From the NCBI RefSeq assembly GCF_008632455.1, contig NZ_CP043929.1, positions 682,001 to 746,000 on the forward strand: a stretch of 64,000 nt of DNA, read 5' to 3'. Positions 41,583-50,662 of this stretch are shown here, one piece after another (positions within the stretch are counted from its first letter, which is position 1; every line of letters begins with the position of its first letter). The stretch comes from Methylomonas rhizoryzae (GTDB taxonomy: Bacteria; Pseudomonadota; Gammaproteobacteria; Methylococcales; Methylomonadaceae). The notes under the pieces were generated by a model, which was not told the DNA's origin, made no database searches, and worked only from the letters and a program-made list of their open reading frames with translations. Position numbers and translations under genes: made by a program.

Positions 41583-44500
41583 TCAGGTAGAGTTCTGATC
41601 GATCATGCTTTTGAAAACAGCTTCGTACTTGCTCACGGTAACATCAGTATTGTGGTACGAACGAGCGGTTATGTGGCCACGTAATCCGTGTCTTAGTATA
41701 TCGTCTGAGTGATGGAGTGCCCAGGCAAGGCCTTCCGCAAAATGACTTGTATCCTCATAGCGCGCAATAAATCCAGTATTCATATGTTCAACTAATTCGG
41801 GTACATTGCCAACGGGAAATGCTACGACCAGCGTGCCGGATAATAATGCTTCTGGAACCGTTTGAGGAGCGTTGTCTTCTCGTGATGGAAATGCAAACAC
41901 GTCAGCTGCGGCGTAAATTAATGATAGCGCCTTTGGATCGGTGATATAACCCATATTATGCATAGGGATTCCTAAATCGAGGCTAGCTGCCCCAAATAAT
42001 AATCCGCGTACATTGTTTGCTTGGCCTTTATTAACTAATACGCGAATGGCATCGACTAGAAGATCGCCGCCTTTTCGTAAGTTGTTCAATGCATCTGCGC
42101 CGAAGACGATAAATTTGGCATCAAATGGAAGGCCTAGTTTACTTCTCGCAACCAGTTTGTTGGTAGGATTAAAATCTTCAGACGGGATTGGATTTGCTAT
42201 TACGCGTATGTCGCGACCTTTAAATAGCGAGCTTTCTTTTGCACAATCGGCTAGCCATTGCGAAGGGGAGACAATGTGAAGATTTTTTAACTGAGCATAC
42301 GCCTTTTTCTTTGTGTGCCAAATTTCGTTGGCTAGGTGTTTGCTCTTATTTCCAAGCAATGGACAGTTGCCGCACTCATTGCGATATTGAATGCATCCTT
42401 CTGAATAATGACATCCCCCGGTAAATGGATTCATATCGTGTAGTGTCCATACTATCGGGCGATTTCCGGCGATAGTAGGTAAATTTTGTATATCTAAAAT
42501 ACCTATTATCCAATGAAGATGTATCACGTCAGCGTTGGAGATTATGTAACGCAATTTTTCAAGATCGGCAATGCTACCCGTTTTAGAGAAAAGTTCTCTA
42601 GCACTCAAGGTGTCAACGTCTTTTTGAGTAACCACGGCTACTTCCCGCCAACGATTTCTAATTTCGAGGTCCGAGCCAGATATAGTCGTCGGAACTTTGA
42701 CAACATAGGGGGAATTAGTAGATTTGCGAAATATGGTCGCCAAATATGCCTGATGCCCCCGTTCTCGTAAAACTTCTACATTTCTAAGCGCTGAGATACC
42801 GGCTCCACCATGATCTTGTGTAGAAATTGCACATATAGAAAGTGAGTTTGCTTTAGGAGGTGGTGTATAAGGAAACTGCCGAAATCCGAATTCGAAAATT
42901 TCTCTGATTTTAGGGTTGCGAGTTTTTTCTAAGGTTATTCCGCCAGCTTCTTCGAATGCAGACTGTAAAGTTTCGAAGAATGTTTTATTTTGTTCAGTTG
43001 AGAAATTTTTTCTCATGTTTTCAAAGAACGGGACATTCCAATAGCTAAAAAGTAGAAAATCAGCAATATCGATAAATCCATGTTTCTTGAGTGTGTGCCA
43101 ATCTCTTCGCCGCCATTCAATTTCGTCCATGTTTTTACGAAAATTGAAGGTATTCATTGCGCTTTTGGGATTGGCTAGATAATGATATACAACATCCGGA
43201 ATAACGCTGATAGACCTCGCTGTGGTTAACGCATCTACAATAAATACGCTATCTTGTCCCATTTTCAGGTCTTCAGGCCAAAAAACTCGTTTTGCAAAAG
43301 AGCTTTTATAGAGGTATGACCAGTGGCCTTCGGTCGACTTTAAGAAATCTGGGTAGCTTTTTAGTGTTTGATTGACAATATGCTCACTTCCGTCATTTAG
43401 GCCTTTTCGAACAGCATTGGACTTTTGACCAGCAATTTGTTGTTCGTGAATAAACGAACCTTTAGTCATCTCGCTTTTGTATCTAATGGCATATTTGTAA
43501 AGTGTCTCAAGTGCATTAGGAGGAATTCTGTCATCCGGGTCAATGCTGAAAATATAATCGCCTTGTGCTAGAAAAATTCCTCTGTTTCTTGATGCCCCAT
43601 GACCAGAATTTATTTCGTTAAAACGTCGCTGGATGCGTTTATCATTCTTTGCATATTCGTCGATTATTTTTTGTGATCCGTCCGTAGATCTGTCGTTAAT
43701 ACAAATAATTTCAAAATTTTTGAAGGTTTGCACCATAATGCTATCTAGGCAATTGGCAATAGTATCCTCACAATTAAATATTGGCAAAATAATACTTATT
43801 GCAGGATGAGTAACTTGTGGGGAGAAAGGTATGGTTTTTCGTAATGGTTTCTTATTTAAAACAGAAGAGAATGCATCCAGGTCGATGTTCTGCCAAGCAT
43901 TATGTCCTTGATTCGCTCGATCAGTCACATAAGCGCGAGCTGATGCGCGAAATCTTGGAGACTTGTAATTTCTTGAGATTTCGCATAGTCTTTCAGGGGT
44001 AAGCTTTTCAAGCGTCATTATATCCAGTAGTGCGGTCATCGATATGCCTGGATATTGCTCTTCCAAAGCTCGACGACGCTCTTCGTATAATTGACTTATA
44101 TTTGCACTTGATACACCGGATGTTCGGAAATTTAAAAGCGGTATCTGAAGTTCATAGTGGGTATACCCTTTCCAGAATAAATGAGCGGTAAAAATGCGGT
44201 CTGCAATTACGGCATAACTAGTGTCATAGAGTCCGACTTCTTCATATATTTTAGCCGCGATTAGCATCGTTTCGTGGCGGAGGGGCATTCTAAAGTCAAC
44301 GGAAGCATCGAACGAAGAGCTTGGCTGAACTCTCATAAACTTGCCATTGCCATCGGTATAATTAGCCAGTGCCGATACGAAATCACATTTTTGTGTAAGC
44401 TGTGCTTTCATTAATAGTTCGAGCGCTTCCGGTTCGTACCAATCGTCTGAGTTGAGGAATATAATGTATTCCCCTAAGGCAAGTTCTAAACCTTTGTTCA

Positions 44501-44870
44501 TTGCAGCATAAATGCCGCCATCCGGCTCGGAAACATAATAGTCAATGATATCTTCGTTTTGGAGAATAATATCTATAGTTTTGTCTTTTGAGCCGCCATC
44601 AATAATAATGTATTCAAAGTTATTATAGGTTTGCTGCCGTATAGATTGAATCGTTTGAGAGAGTGTGTTTTCTGAATTAAAGCATACCGTGACCACTGTA
44701 ATGAGTGGTAAATTTGGTATTGATTTCTTAATCACGCCTTTTATTCGGCTGCCTCCATCGGATATGCGCTTTCCTGTATTGTCAGGGTAACGTAAAAACT
44801 TACCTAAAAAATTGTTAGAAGTTGCGAGATTGCGTTCAGTTTTTGGTAAAGTTTGTTGATTTGAATTCAT
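41583..44870 (-). CDS. Three-domain glycosyltransferase (GT2-GT2-GT4)
   Basis: 1095 residues with three glycosyltransferase modules. The first GT2 (about 52-280) has TVVTVCFNSENTLSQTI and SDDWY. The second GT2 (about 360-600) has ISIILPIFNCEDTIANCLDS and DPDDR. The third is a GT4-like GT-B domain (about 690-1085) with GGAGISALR and the sugar-nucleotide motif FPSREDNAPQTVPEALLSG. It probably assembles several linkages of one repeat unit of a surface glycan. No membrane segment is seen, so it acts at the cytoplasmic face. AT-rich, same strand as the island genes, and separated from them by about 550 bp upstream. Confidence 0.88.
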   Translation of the reverse strand: MNSNQQTLPKTERNLATSNNFLGKFLRYPDNTGKRISDGGSRIKGVIKKSIPNLPLITVVTVCFNSENTLSQTIQSIRQQTYNNFEYIIIDGGSKDKTIDIILQNEDIIDYYVSEPDGGIYAAMNKGLELALGEYIIFLNSDDWYEPEALELLMKAQLTQKCDFVSALANYTDGNGKFMRVQPSSSFDASVDFRMPLRHETMLIAAKIYEEVGLYDTSYAVIADRIFTAHLFWKGYTHYELQIPLLNFRTSGVSSANISQLYEERRRALEEQYPGISMTALLDIMTLEKLTPERLCEISRNYKSPRFRASARAYVTDRANQGHNAWQNIDLDAFSSVLNKKPLRKTIPFSPQVTHPAISIILPIFNCEDTIANCLDSIMVQTFKNFEIICINDRSTDGSQKIIDEYAKNDKRIQRRFNEINSGHGASRNRGIFLAQGDYIFSIDPDDRIPPNALETLYKYAIRYKSEMTKGSFIHEQQIAGQKSNAVRKGLNDGSEHIVNQTLKSYPDFLKSTEGHWSYLYKSSFAKRVFWPEDLKMGQDSVFIVDALTTARSISVIPDVVYHYLANPKSAMNTFNFRKNMDEIEWRRRDWHTLKKHGFIDIADFLLFSYWNVPFFENMRKNFSTEQNKTFFETLQSAFEEAGGITLEKTRNPKIREIFEFGFRQFPYTPPPKANSLSICAISTQDHGGAGISALRNVEVLRERGHQAYLATIFRKSTNSPYVVKVPTTISGSDLEIRNRWREVAVVTQKDVDTLSARELFSKTGSIADLEKLRYIISNADVIHLHWIIGILDIQNLPTIAGNRPIVWTLHDMNPFTGGCHYSEGCIQYRNECGNCPLLGNKSKHLANEIWHTKKKAYAQLKNLHIVSPSQWLADCAKESSLFKGRDIRVIANPIPSEDFNPTNKLVARSKLGLPFDAKFIVFGADALNNLRKGGDLLVDAIRVLVNKGQANNVRGLLFGAASLDLGIPMHNMGYITDPKALSLIYAAADVFAFPSREDNAPQTVPEALLSGTLVVAFPVGNVPELVEHMNTGFIARYEDTSHFAEGLAWALHHSDDILRHGLRGHITARSYHNTDVTVSKYEAVFKSMIDQNST

Positions 44871-45417
44871 TTCGGATCAGTTCTTATCGCTATGTGTCGC
44901 AATTAAAAGTCAGTTGCTAATTCGACAATCCGCAAGAATTAAGCGAACAAAAATTAGCAATGTGCTCCGTCTTCTAAAATGTTAGCCGGGGTGAGATAGT
45001 GCTCGGGCACTGGTTTATTATCGTTTTTGCAGAATATAGTAATCGTTTAATAATATTAAGCGATGAGCAAAAAATGCTTATTTCGAGCAAAGATAAGAGC
45101 TTTGCAAAAAGTTGGCGTGCATTTCAATCAATGTATTCTCGAGTGAATGCGCACAAACAAGTTCGCCGGACATGTCGACTTTTTGCTAAGCATTAAATAC
45201 TATTTTATTCAGTAATAAACATAAAGCTCCAGACTATTTTTTAACGGGCCGGTAAAATATTGGTAATGCTATGTTGTTGATACAATATGTAACAAAAATT
45301 TTTTATCCTGTTTTTGTTAGCGCCTGAGTTATTAAATTTGACCGGCCTGTTTAAAGTTATATATGGCTTTTTCGACTTTTTGTAATTCGAAAAAGCCTAA
45401 GAAGCATCAAGCTATAA
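44871..45417. other. 547-bp AT-rich gene-free gap
   Basis: Between the large glycosyltransferase and the epimerase I see no convincing gene. A 65-codon frame on the plus strand (44999-45196) lacks a ribosome-binding site and family resemblance. The only clear structure is the hairpin at 45365-45397. The promoter of the large glycosyltransferase gene should lie here. Confidence 0.5.
45365..45397 (-). terminator. Terminator-like hairpin after the epimerase gene
   Basis: GGCTTTTTCGA (45365-45375) pairs perfectly over 11 bp with TCGAAAAAGCC (45387-45397), 21 bp beyond the epimerase stop in its transcription direction. The stem contains the A/T runs, so it could work in both directions. It probably ends the sqdB-epimerase transcript. 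Confidence 0.5.
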
Positions 45418-46374
45418 TTATTGCTGGTTGGAATTTATATTCAGCCCGGATTTATACAGCTGAAACCACTTCCAAGTTGCGCTCATAGCATCTTCTATGC
45501 ATATCGTAGGACAAAAGTTCAGTTCTTTTTGTGCTAGATCAAAATTAGCAAAATTTCGGTCCACCTCGCCCTTTCTTTTCGAATCAAAAAGAATCGGGTG
45601 TTCGAATGCGCCAGTAGTATCTCGAGCGATTTCTGCAAGTTCTTTTACAGAAACTTCGCGGCCGCTAGCGAGATGGTATACGTTGAACCCAGGCTTTTGA
45701 GCATTCAAGGCAGCGATAATGCCTCTGCAAAGATCGTCTACGAATAGAAAATCACGAGTTGCGGAACCGTCTCCGTATATGCAAATTGGTATTCCATCCA
45801 TGATGGATTTAAAGAACGTAGTCACTGCGCCTTTCTTATGCCAACTTATAGGACCGACTACGTTTGCAAACCTTAAGGCGGTAATTGACATGTCGTAGGC
45901 GTTGGCAAAGGCGCAGCAATAACCCTCGCCAGCCAGTTTACTGGCGCCATACGGAGAAATTGGCCGAGGTACTGATTGTTCGTTCACCGGTGGGGATGCG
46001 TTGCCGATTAATGCCCCGCCGGTCGATGAGAATATGAGTTGTTGGATCCCGGCGCTACGGGCGGCGTTCAGTACCTTAAATGTGCCTTCGACGTTAATGG
46101 AAAAATTTTCTTCCGGCGAGGCGACGGACTCTACGACAGATCCGTAAGCGGCGAGATGGATAACGGCATCTTTGCCGGTGAATGCGGATGTTAAGGCTGC
46201 TTCGTCCCGTATGTCGGCCGTTATTATTTGATATGCATCGGGGGCGTCGAGATATTCAACGGCACCGCGGCTCAGGTTGTCGAGTATGGTAATGTTGTGT
46301 CCGGCAAGGCGCAGCATGGGCGCTAAATTGGCGCCGATAAAGCCGCAGCCGCCGGTGATTAGTATATTGGCCAT
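45418..46374 (-). CDS. NAD-dependent sugar epimerase/dehydratase (GalE-like)
   Basis: A 318-residue extended SDR: ITGGCGFIGANL, the TD..D motif, SSTGGAL, the active-site YGASK (YxxxK) and RFANVVGP, RDFLFVDDLC. It is probably a UDP-hexose 4-epimerase or related enzyme. The ATG at 46374 opens directly into the Rossmann strand; a longer frame reaching 46551 overlaps the upstream gene and is rejected. It lies 11 bp after sqdB on the same strand. The substrate is not fixed by the sequence. Confidence 0.82.
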   Translation of the reverse strand: MANILITGGCGFIGANLAPMLRLAGHNITILDNLSRGAVEYLDAPDAYQIITADIRDEAALTSAFTGKDAVIHLAAYGSVVESVASPEENFSINVEGTFKVLNAARSAGIQQLIFSSTGGALIGNASPPVNEQSVPRPISPYGASKLAGEGYCCAFANAYDMSITALRFANVVGPISWHKKGAVTTFFKSIMDGIPICIYGDGSATRDFLFVDDLCRGIIAALNAQKPGFNVYHLASGREVSVKELAEIARDTTGAFEHPILFDSKRKGEVDRNFANFDLAQKELNFCPTICIEDAMSATWKWFQLYKSGLNINSNQQ

Positions 46375-46385
46375 CGTATTTCTCG

Positions 46386-47579
46386 TTAGCTTGCTTGCTC
46401 GCTGGATTGTTTGCGTTCGCTGTTCCAATAAGATACACAAAGTATTTTTGTGCGGTCGCAACGCGCGGCGTATTTTTTGGCAATGTCGGTTACTTCGAGT
46501 AGTAAGCCGTCTTCCAAGGTGGTTGGATTTAAGCCTAGGCTGAGGAAGCACTTATTTTCGACATGCAGTTCGTTTTCGTCGGCTTCTTTACGCGGATTGG
46601 ATAAATATGAGACTTGCGCGCCTGCCAATCGGGAAATCAGTTCCGCCAGCTCGCGCACCCGATGAGTTTCGGTCATTTGGTTAAAGATCATCACCTTGTC
46701 GCCGCGTTTAGGCGGGTTGGCTAAGGCGATTTCGATACATTTGACGGTATCGCGGATGTGAATAAACGCGCGTGTTTGGCCGCCGGTTCCGTGTACGGTA
46801 AGCGGGTAGCCGATGGCGGCTTGCATTAAGAAACGATTTAACACGGTACCGTAATCGCCGTCGTAATCGAAACGATTGATCAGGCGTTCGTCCATTGACG
46901 TTTCCGCGGTGTTGGTTCCCCAAACGATGCCTTGGTGCAAGTCGGTGATGCGCAAGCCGTCGTTCTTATTGTAAAACGCAAACAGCAGGGCGTCTTGCGT
47001 CTTGGTCATGTGATAAATGCTGCCGGGATTGGCGGGATACAGTATTTCCTGTTCGACCACGGCGCCGGTGTCGGTTACGACTTGAACGGTTAGATAACCT
47101 TCCGGTATTTTCATGCCTGCAGTGCCGTATCCGTATACGCCCATGGTGCCAAGATGGGCCAAATGTATGTCGCGGCCGGATTCGACAATCGCGCATAGGA
47201 CGTTATTGGTCGCATTCAAGTTGTTGTTGACGGTATAACGCTTCTCTTTTGAAGACTTCATCGAGTAAGGGGCGGCACGCTGCTCCGCAAAATGGACAAT
47301 CGCGTCGACTTCCTCGCTAATTATTAAGTCCAATAATTCGCGATATTGTTGAGAAACGTCAATATTGCAAAATTTTATGGTTTTGCCGGTGATTTCTTTC
47401 CATGCCGCCAAGCGTTCGGATAGGGGTTTGATCGGGGTTAAGGACTCGACTTCCAAATCTATGTCTATCTTGCGGCGCGATAAGTTGTCTACGATAATAA
47501 CGTCATGGCCTATATTCGATAAATGTAATGAGGTTGGCCAGCCGCAAAAACCGTCTCCACCTAATACCAATACTTTCAT
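46386..47579 (-). CDS. sqdB: UDP-sulfoquinovose synthase
   Basis: A 397-residue SDR of the SQD1/SqdB family: the start VLVLGGDGFCGWPTSLHLS, DNLSRR, HFAEQRAAPYSM, LGTMGVYGYG and YHMTKTQDALLF (YxxxK). RITDLHQGIVWG is also typical of the family. It makes UDP-sulfoquinovose from UDP-glucose and sulfite. Normally this serves sulfolipids in phototrophs, or sulfoquinovose in glycans (Agl3 in archaea). Here no sulfolipid glycosyltransferase (SqdX/SqdD) is adjacent, but a sulfotransferase and glycan genes are, so a sulfonated surface glycan is likely (inference). The C-terminal tail about 376-397 is unusual, with RKQSSEQAS. Confidence 0.9.
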   Translation of the reverse strand: MKVLVLGGDGFCGWPTSLHLSNIGHDVIIVDNLSRRKIDIDLEVESLTPIKPLSERLAAWKEITGKTIKFCNIDVSQQYRELLDLIISEEVDAIVHFAEQRAAPYSMKSSKEKRYTVNNNLNATNNVLCAIVESGRDIHLAHLGTMGVYGYGTAGMKIPEGYLTVQVVTDTGAVVEQEILYPANPGSIYHMTKTQDALLFAFYNKNDGLRITDLHQGIVWGTNTAETSMDERLINRFDYDGDYGTVLNRFLMQAAIGYPLTVHGTGGQTRAFIHIRDTVKCIEIALANPPKRGDKVMIFNQMTETHRVRELAELISRLAGAQVSYLSNPRKEADENELHVENKCFLSLGLNPTTLEDGLLLEVTDIAKKYAARCDRTKILCVSYWNSERKQSSEQAS

Positions 47580-47590
47580 CCTGGGTTCTC

Positions 47591-48115
47591 CTAATTATTT
47601 GATTTTAAATATTCGAGCAATAGCGCTCGGCATTGTAAGCAGTCTAGTTGGCTTAATAAGTCGTTTAAGTCATGTTGGTTTAAATTGAATCTAAAATGGG
47701 GGAGGAAGTTGTTTTCTTCGCACGAGCGGATGTTTGCGTAATAGCCAAATAGCTTTTGATTCGATGTCGAGCTATTTATATACTTTGGGTTGCTATAAAT
47801 GCTGCTAATGCTTTCTATCTGGTTAATCGATATTCCTAGCTCTCGATTAAGTATTTCTTCTATGCTTGTTTCAATCGTGTCGACATGGGAAAATCGGCCG
47901 CCGGGAAAGTCCAGGGTTTCAATGCCAATACCAGGCCTGAACGTTTTGTCAGGAACCAGAATTTGCTTGTTTTGGATCGGGATAATAATGACCGAATCAG
48001 CGGAAACGGTACGCCAATAATCGATCAACCGGTTGTTTGGGTCTTGCCATCTCTCGCCTATCAGCTCTATCCACGGTGAGCTGAAAGAGGCAATTTTTGC
48101 AATGTAAGTCCACAT
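47591..48115 (-). CDS. Nudix-like protein with degenerate Nudix box
   Basis: A 174-residue protein: VSADSVIIIPIQNKQIL and KTFRPGIGIETLDFPGGRF are the N-terminal half of a Nudix fold (as in ADP-ribose/ADP-sugar pyrophosphatases). The Nudix box is altered: the RE-x-x-EE core reads EILNRE with Arg/Glu positions shifted, so metal binding may be weak or lost. It lies 11 bp before sqdB. It may hydrolyse or only bind a nucleotide sugar. Start at ATG 48115 before MWTYIAKIASF. Confidence 0.6.
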   Translation of the reverse strand: MWTYIAKIASFSSPWIELIGERWQDPNNRLIDYWRTVSADSVIIIPIQNKQILVPDKTFRPGIGIETLDFPGGRFSHVDTIETSIEEILNRELGISINQIESISSIYSNPKYINSSTSNQKLFGYYANIRSCEENNFLPHFRFNLNQHDLNDLLSQLDCLQCRALLLEYLKSNN

Positions 48116-48145
48116 GTATAAACTAAAGCACCGTAAGCGGCCGCG

Positions 48146-48256
48146 CTAGTTGGCGTAGTCTTCAGCCACGGCAGGTTTGTAAGAGCTAACAGGTTGTACA
48201 GCCTTCACCCTATTCGCTGTGTGGGTGTCGCTGCGGTAGGGCGTGATTTCCGGCAT
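48146..48256 (-). CDS. Very short ORF, possible gene fragment
   Basis: A 36-codon frame (MPEITPYRSDTH...AEDYAN) in the 160-bp gap between the sulfotransferase and Nudix genes. It is more GC-rich than its neighbours and uses codons like the core genome, but has no clear ribosome-binding site. It could be a small protein, a truncated gene left at an island junction, or chance. Function unknown. Confidence 0.25.
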   Translation of the reverse strand: MPEITPYRSDTHTANRVKAVQPVSSYKPAVAEDYAN

Positions 48257-48275
48257 GAATACGTATCGAACTACA

Positions 48276-49685
48276 TTATTGCAATGCGATATTATCATCA
48301 TAACTCAATAATTTGCAAACCTCTTTGAAATTCGCCGAGTTATTTACCTCGTTGACGAAATTCAAATCATAAGCGCGCCTGGGGCGTTCCGAAATAATAT
48401 CTCCTTTGCGTCCGCTGTCGCCGGTGAGTTTGAATTGCGAAAACGTGTCTGTAAAGCCGGGGTCGAAGCGAATAGATAGTTCGCGGCACATATCGAACAT
48501 AATCTTGTTTGACTGTTTCACAAAATCTTCATATCTAAAGGTCTTTACATTAGCATGATCGCGTAAAAAATTAAGGTACCTAATGCAATATTCATCGAAA
48601 TTGGGAGGAGAAAAGTGTAGCCATTTGTTTTCACGAAGACTCAGGTAACTATCAATAGGGTTTCTGACGGTAACAATTGATTTAACGAGATAGTGTTCGC
48701 TAAGTATATTGTCCAATAAAACCTCATTGCGCGCTTTGTCGCCAGTCAAATAGATGCTGTGCGTGTGTTCTCTGAGTATCAGGCATTTATTGGTTTTTGA
48801 TAATTGCTCTAATATTAGTCCGATGTCGTTGCAGAATATATCCTTAATTAATTCTCTATCGAAAGCACCGTCGGACTGGTGGAGTATCGATATGATGTCT
48901 CTCGGCTGAAATGTAGGATTTTGCGGTTTGCTTAAACCTAACCGGCTAAACGGATCAATTTCGCTTAACAATACCGTATCAGGTTGTGCGGCCAGACACT
49001 TGGAAAATAATGTGCCGCCAGTGCAGGAAAAGTGATGAATCACTCTGACTATGGGCTTTGACGTTGGTTTTTTTACGGCTCGATTGTGGAAGTGAATCTC
49101 CGTTTCGCTGACGACGTCAGAACGCCAGGAAATTCCTAGACGCTTAAGTTCAGTGTTTATTCTGTCCCTATAATCGGGTTCTTCGTCCGTATCGATCCCG
49201 TTAAGCGCTGCCGCAAAAAAATTTAGGGCACGATCATTATGGTTAATTAACGATTCAGTTTTGCCTAAGGTATTATATACACCGGAGATCAATATTCGGA
49301 AAAGAAACAATCTGTCGCAATGCCATTGGCTGGCAGCGTCGATGAGTTGTTGAGCGTATGTTTTGTTGCCAAGTTGTAAATATCCCGCTGCGACTAAAAC
49401 GGCTAGTTTTGCGCGCTCAGGGTGGTTATTAATGGTTTCAAATTTAACTTGCGTCAAATTTTCCCAATTTCCCACGCGCCATTCGTCTTGTATTCCGGCT
49501 AGGATATTGTCCGAAGCAAATCCTGTTTCAGGAGAGTTGTCGTTAAGGTCGCTGGCGTCTGCAAGTAAATTCCTTTCAATAGCTGTGGAAGGGGCGGTAC
49601 CCATATCGGTAATAGCACTTATTTCGGAGAGCCCCTCTGCTTTAACTGAATCGAATCCAAATAATTTTTGCAAGGCTTTAAACAT
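48276..49685 (-). CDS. Sulfotransferase with N-terminal TPR-like module
   Basis: 469 residues. Residues about 65-190 form a helical repeat-like module (GNWENLTQVKFETI, RAKLAVLVAAGYLQLG, CDRLFLFRILISGVYN). Residues about 215-460 are a PAPS-type sulfotransferase with SCTGGTLFSKCLA (5'-phosphosulfate loop) and VTVRNPIDSYLS (3'-phosphate site). It probably sulfates a glycan or carbohydrate precursor, or a protein. The helical module recurs almost alone in the next gene (49997-50629). No membrane segments seen. AT-rich. Confidence 0.82.
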   Translation of the reverse strand: MFKALQKLFGFDSVKAEGLSEISAITDMGTAPSTAIERNLLADASDLNDNSPETGFASDNILAGIQDEWRVGNWENLTQVKFETINNHPERAKLAVLVAAGYLQLGNKTYAQQLIDAASQWHCDRLFLFRILISGVYNTLGKTESLINHNDRALNFFAAALNGIDTDEEPDYRDRINTELKRLGISWRSDVVSETEIHFHNRAVKKPTSKPIVRVIHHFSCTGGTLFSKCLAAQPDTVLLSEIDPFSRLGLSKPQNPTFQPRDIISILHQSDGAFDRELIKDIFCNDIGLILEQLSKTNKCLILREHTHSIYLTGDKARNEVLLDNILSEHYLVKSIVTVRNPIDSYLSLRENKWLHFSPPNFDEYCIRYLNFLRDHANVKTFRYEDFVKQSNKIMFDMCRELSIRFDPGFTDTFSQFKLTGDSGRKGDIISERPRRAYDLNFVNEVNNSANFKEVCKLLSYDDNIALQ

Positions 49686-49996
49686 AGGAAATTATAAAAC
49701 TAAGCCGGAATCAATGTGCTTGCTTCAACAACACGGTAGCTATTATATATTTATAGTTTGGCGCTAATAGCTTTGGAGTCATTCCTAAATACTCACATAT
49801 CGAATTTGTTGGGAATATTGATGTCATCTAGTTGTTTTTGCTTAGTTAGGCTGTAACTGTTTAGCTATATATTTCGTAGAATCGCGACTCGCGTCGCTGC
49901 TGCATCTTCACTTGTTGCATACTATCGGTATTCCTGCATAAGATAAAATACTTACTGAATAATGACTATTGGTTGAGTCAAGCTTAAAGGCATGAC
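49686..49996. other. 311-bp AT-rich gene-free gap
   Basis: Between the sulfotransferase and its module-only paralogue I see no convincing gene. A few short minus-strand codons such as MQQRRESRFYE suggest eroded coding sequence, but nothing I can name. Confidence 0.4.
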
Positions 49997-50629
49997 TTAG
50001 CTTTTATTCTCCAGGCGTGCCATTTCTTGATGTTGACGTACGTTACTATATAAACGTTCGTCGCCATAGCCCCCTTTAACGGCAATTTGAAAATGTTTTA
50101 TCATTCTGTTGTGGTCTTGCAGCAGGCAGGCGGCTTTTGCCAAATTGTTATGTACCCCTGAAATTAATATTCTACCTAATAATTTCTTATCGCAACCCCA
50201 TTGCTTAGCTAACTGAATATAGTGTTTACCGTTTTGTATGTCGCCGAGCTGATAATGCGCGGCTGCTACTAGTAACGCCAGTTTTGCGCGCTGGGCGTCG
50301 GCTTCGATTGTTTCATTATCTAATGCGATTAAACTCTCCCAATCTCCGAATTGCCAATGGCTCAACGCATTTTCCAATGTTTTTTTGGGTGTATCGTAAT
50401 TAACTTCGGCTGCCGTTAACTCTTCATTCCAGAAACCGCGATTCATTGTCAATCCGCTGGGGATTTGACTAAATAATGCCGCATGCCTGGGATTGTTGGA
50501 TTCGAAATGCCAGTGAAAATGGATTTCTTCCATTCGTCTTGATGCCGGTGGATTATCGTACATAGGTTTCAAGTGCTTGGGCTTGAAACGAAGTTTTTTA
50601 TTGAGCCATGTAATTAATTTGGTCAGCAT
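49997..50629 (-). CDS. Stand-alone TPR-like module protein, paralogue of the sulfotransferase N terminus
   Basis: 210 residues. Residues about 80-190 (FGDWESLIALDNETI, RAKLALLVAAAHYQLG, CDKKLLGRILISGVHNNL) match the N-terminal module of the sulfotransferase gene at 48276 position by position. The first ~70 residues are different, with an EIHFHWHFES stretch, which also echoes the EIHFHNR of the sulfotransferase. No sulfotransferase domain is present. It may be a scaffold or a truncated duplicate. It sits 33 bp after the coiled-coil gene on the same strand, so they are probably co-transcribed. Confidence 0.65.
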   Translation of the reverse strand: MLTKLITWLNKKLRFKPKHLKPMYDNPPASRRMEEIHFHWHFESNNPRHAALFSQIPSGLTMNRGFWNEELTAAEVNYDTPKKTLENALSHWQFGDWESLIALDNETIEADAQRAKLALLVAAAHYQLGDIQNGKHYIQLAKQWGCDKKLLGRILISGVHNNLAKAACLLQDHNRMIKHFQIAVKGGYGDERLYSNVRQHQEMARLENKS

Positions 50630-50662
50630 TTATAATCGAATGATTAAATAGTGTGAATTGAA

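Noticed and set aside
44999..45196. 65-codon frame in the AT-rich gap
   Set aside because: No ribosome-binding site, no family likeness and no neighbour context; kept as non-coding.
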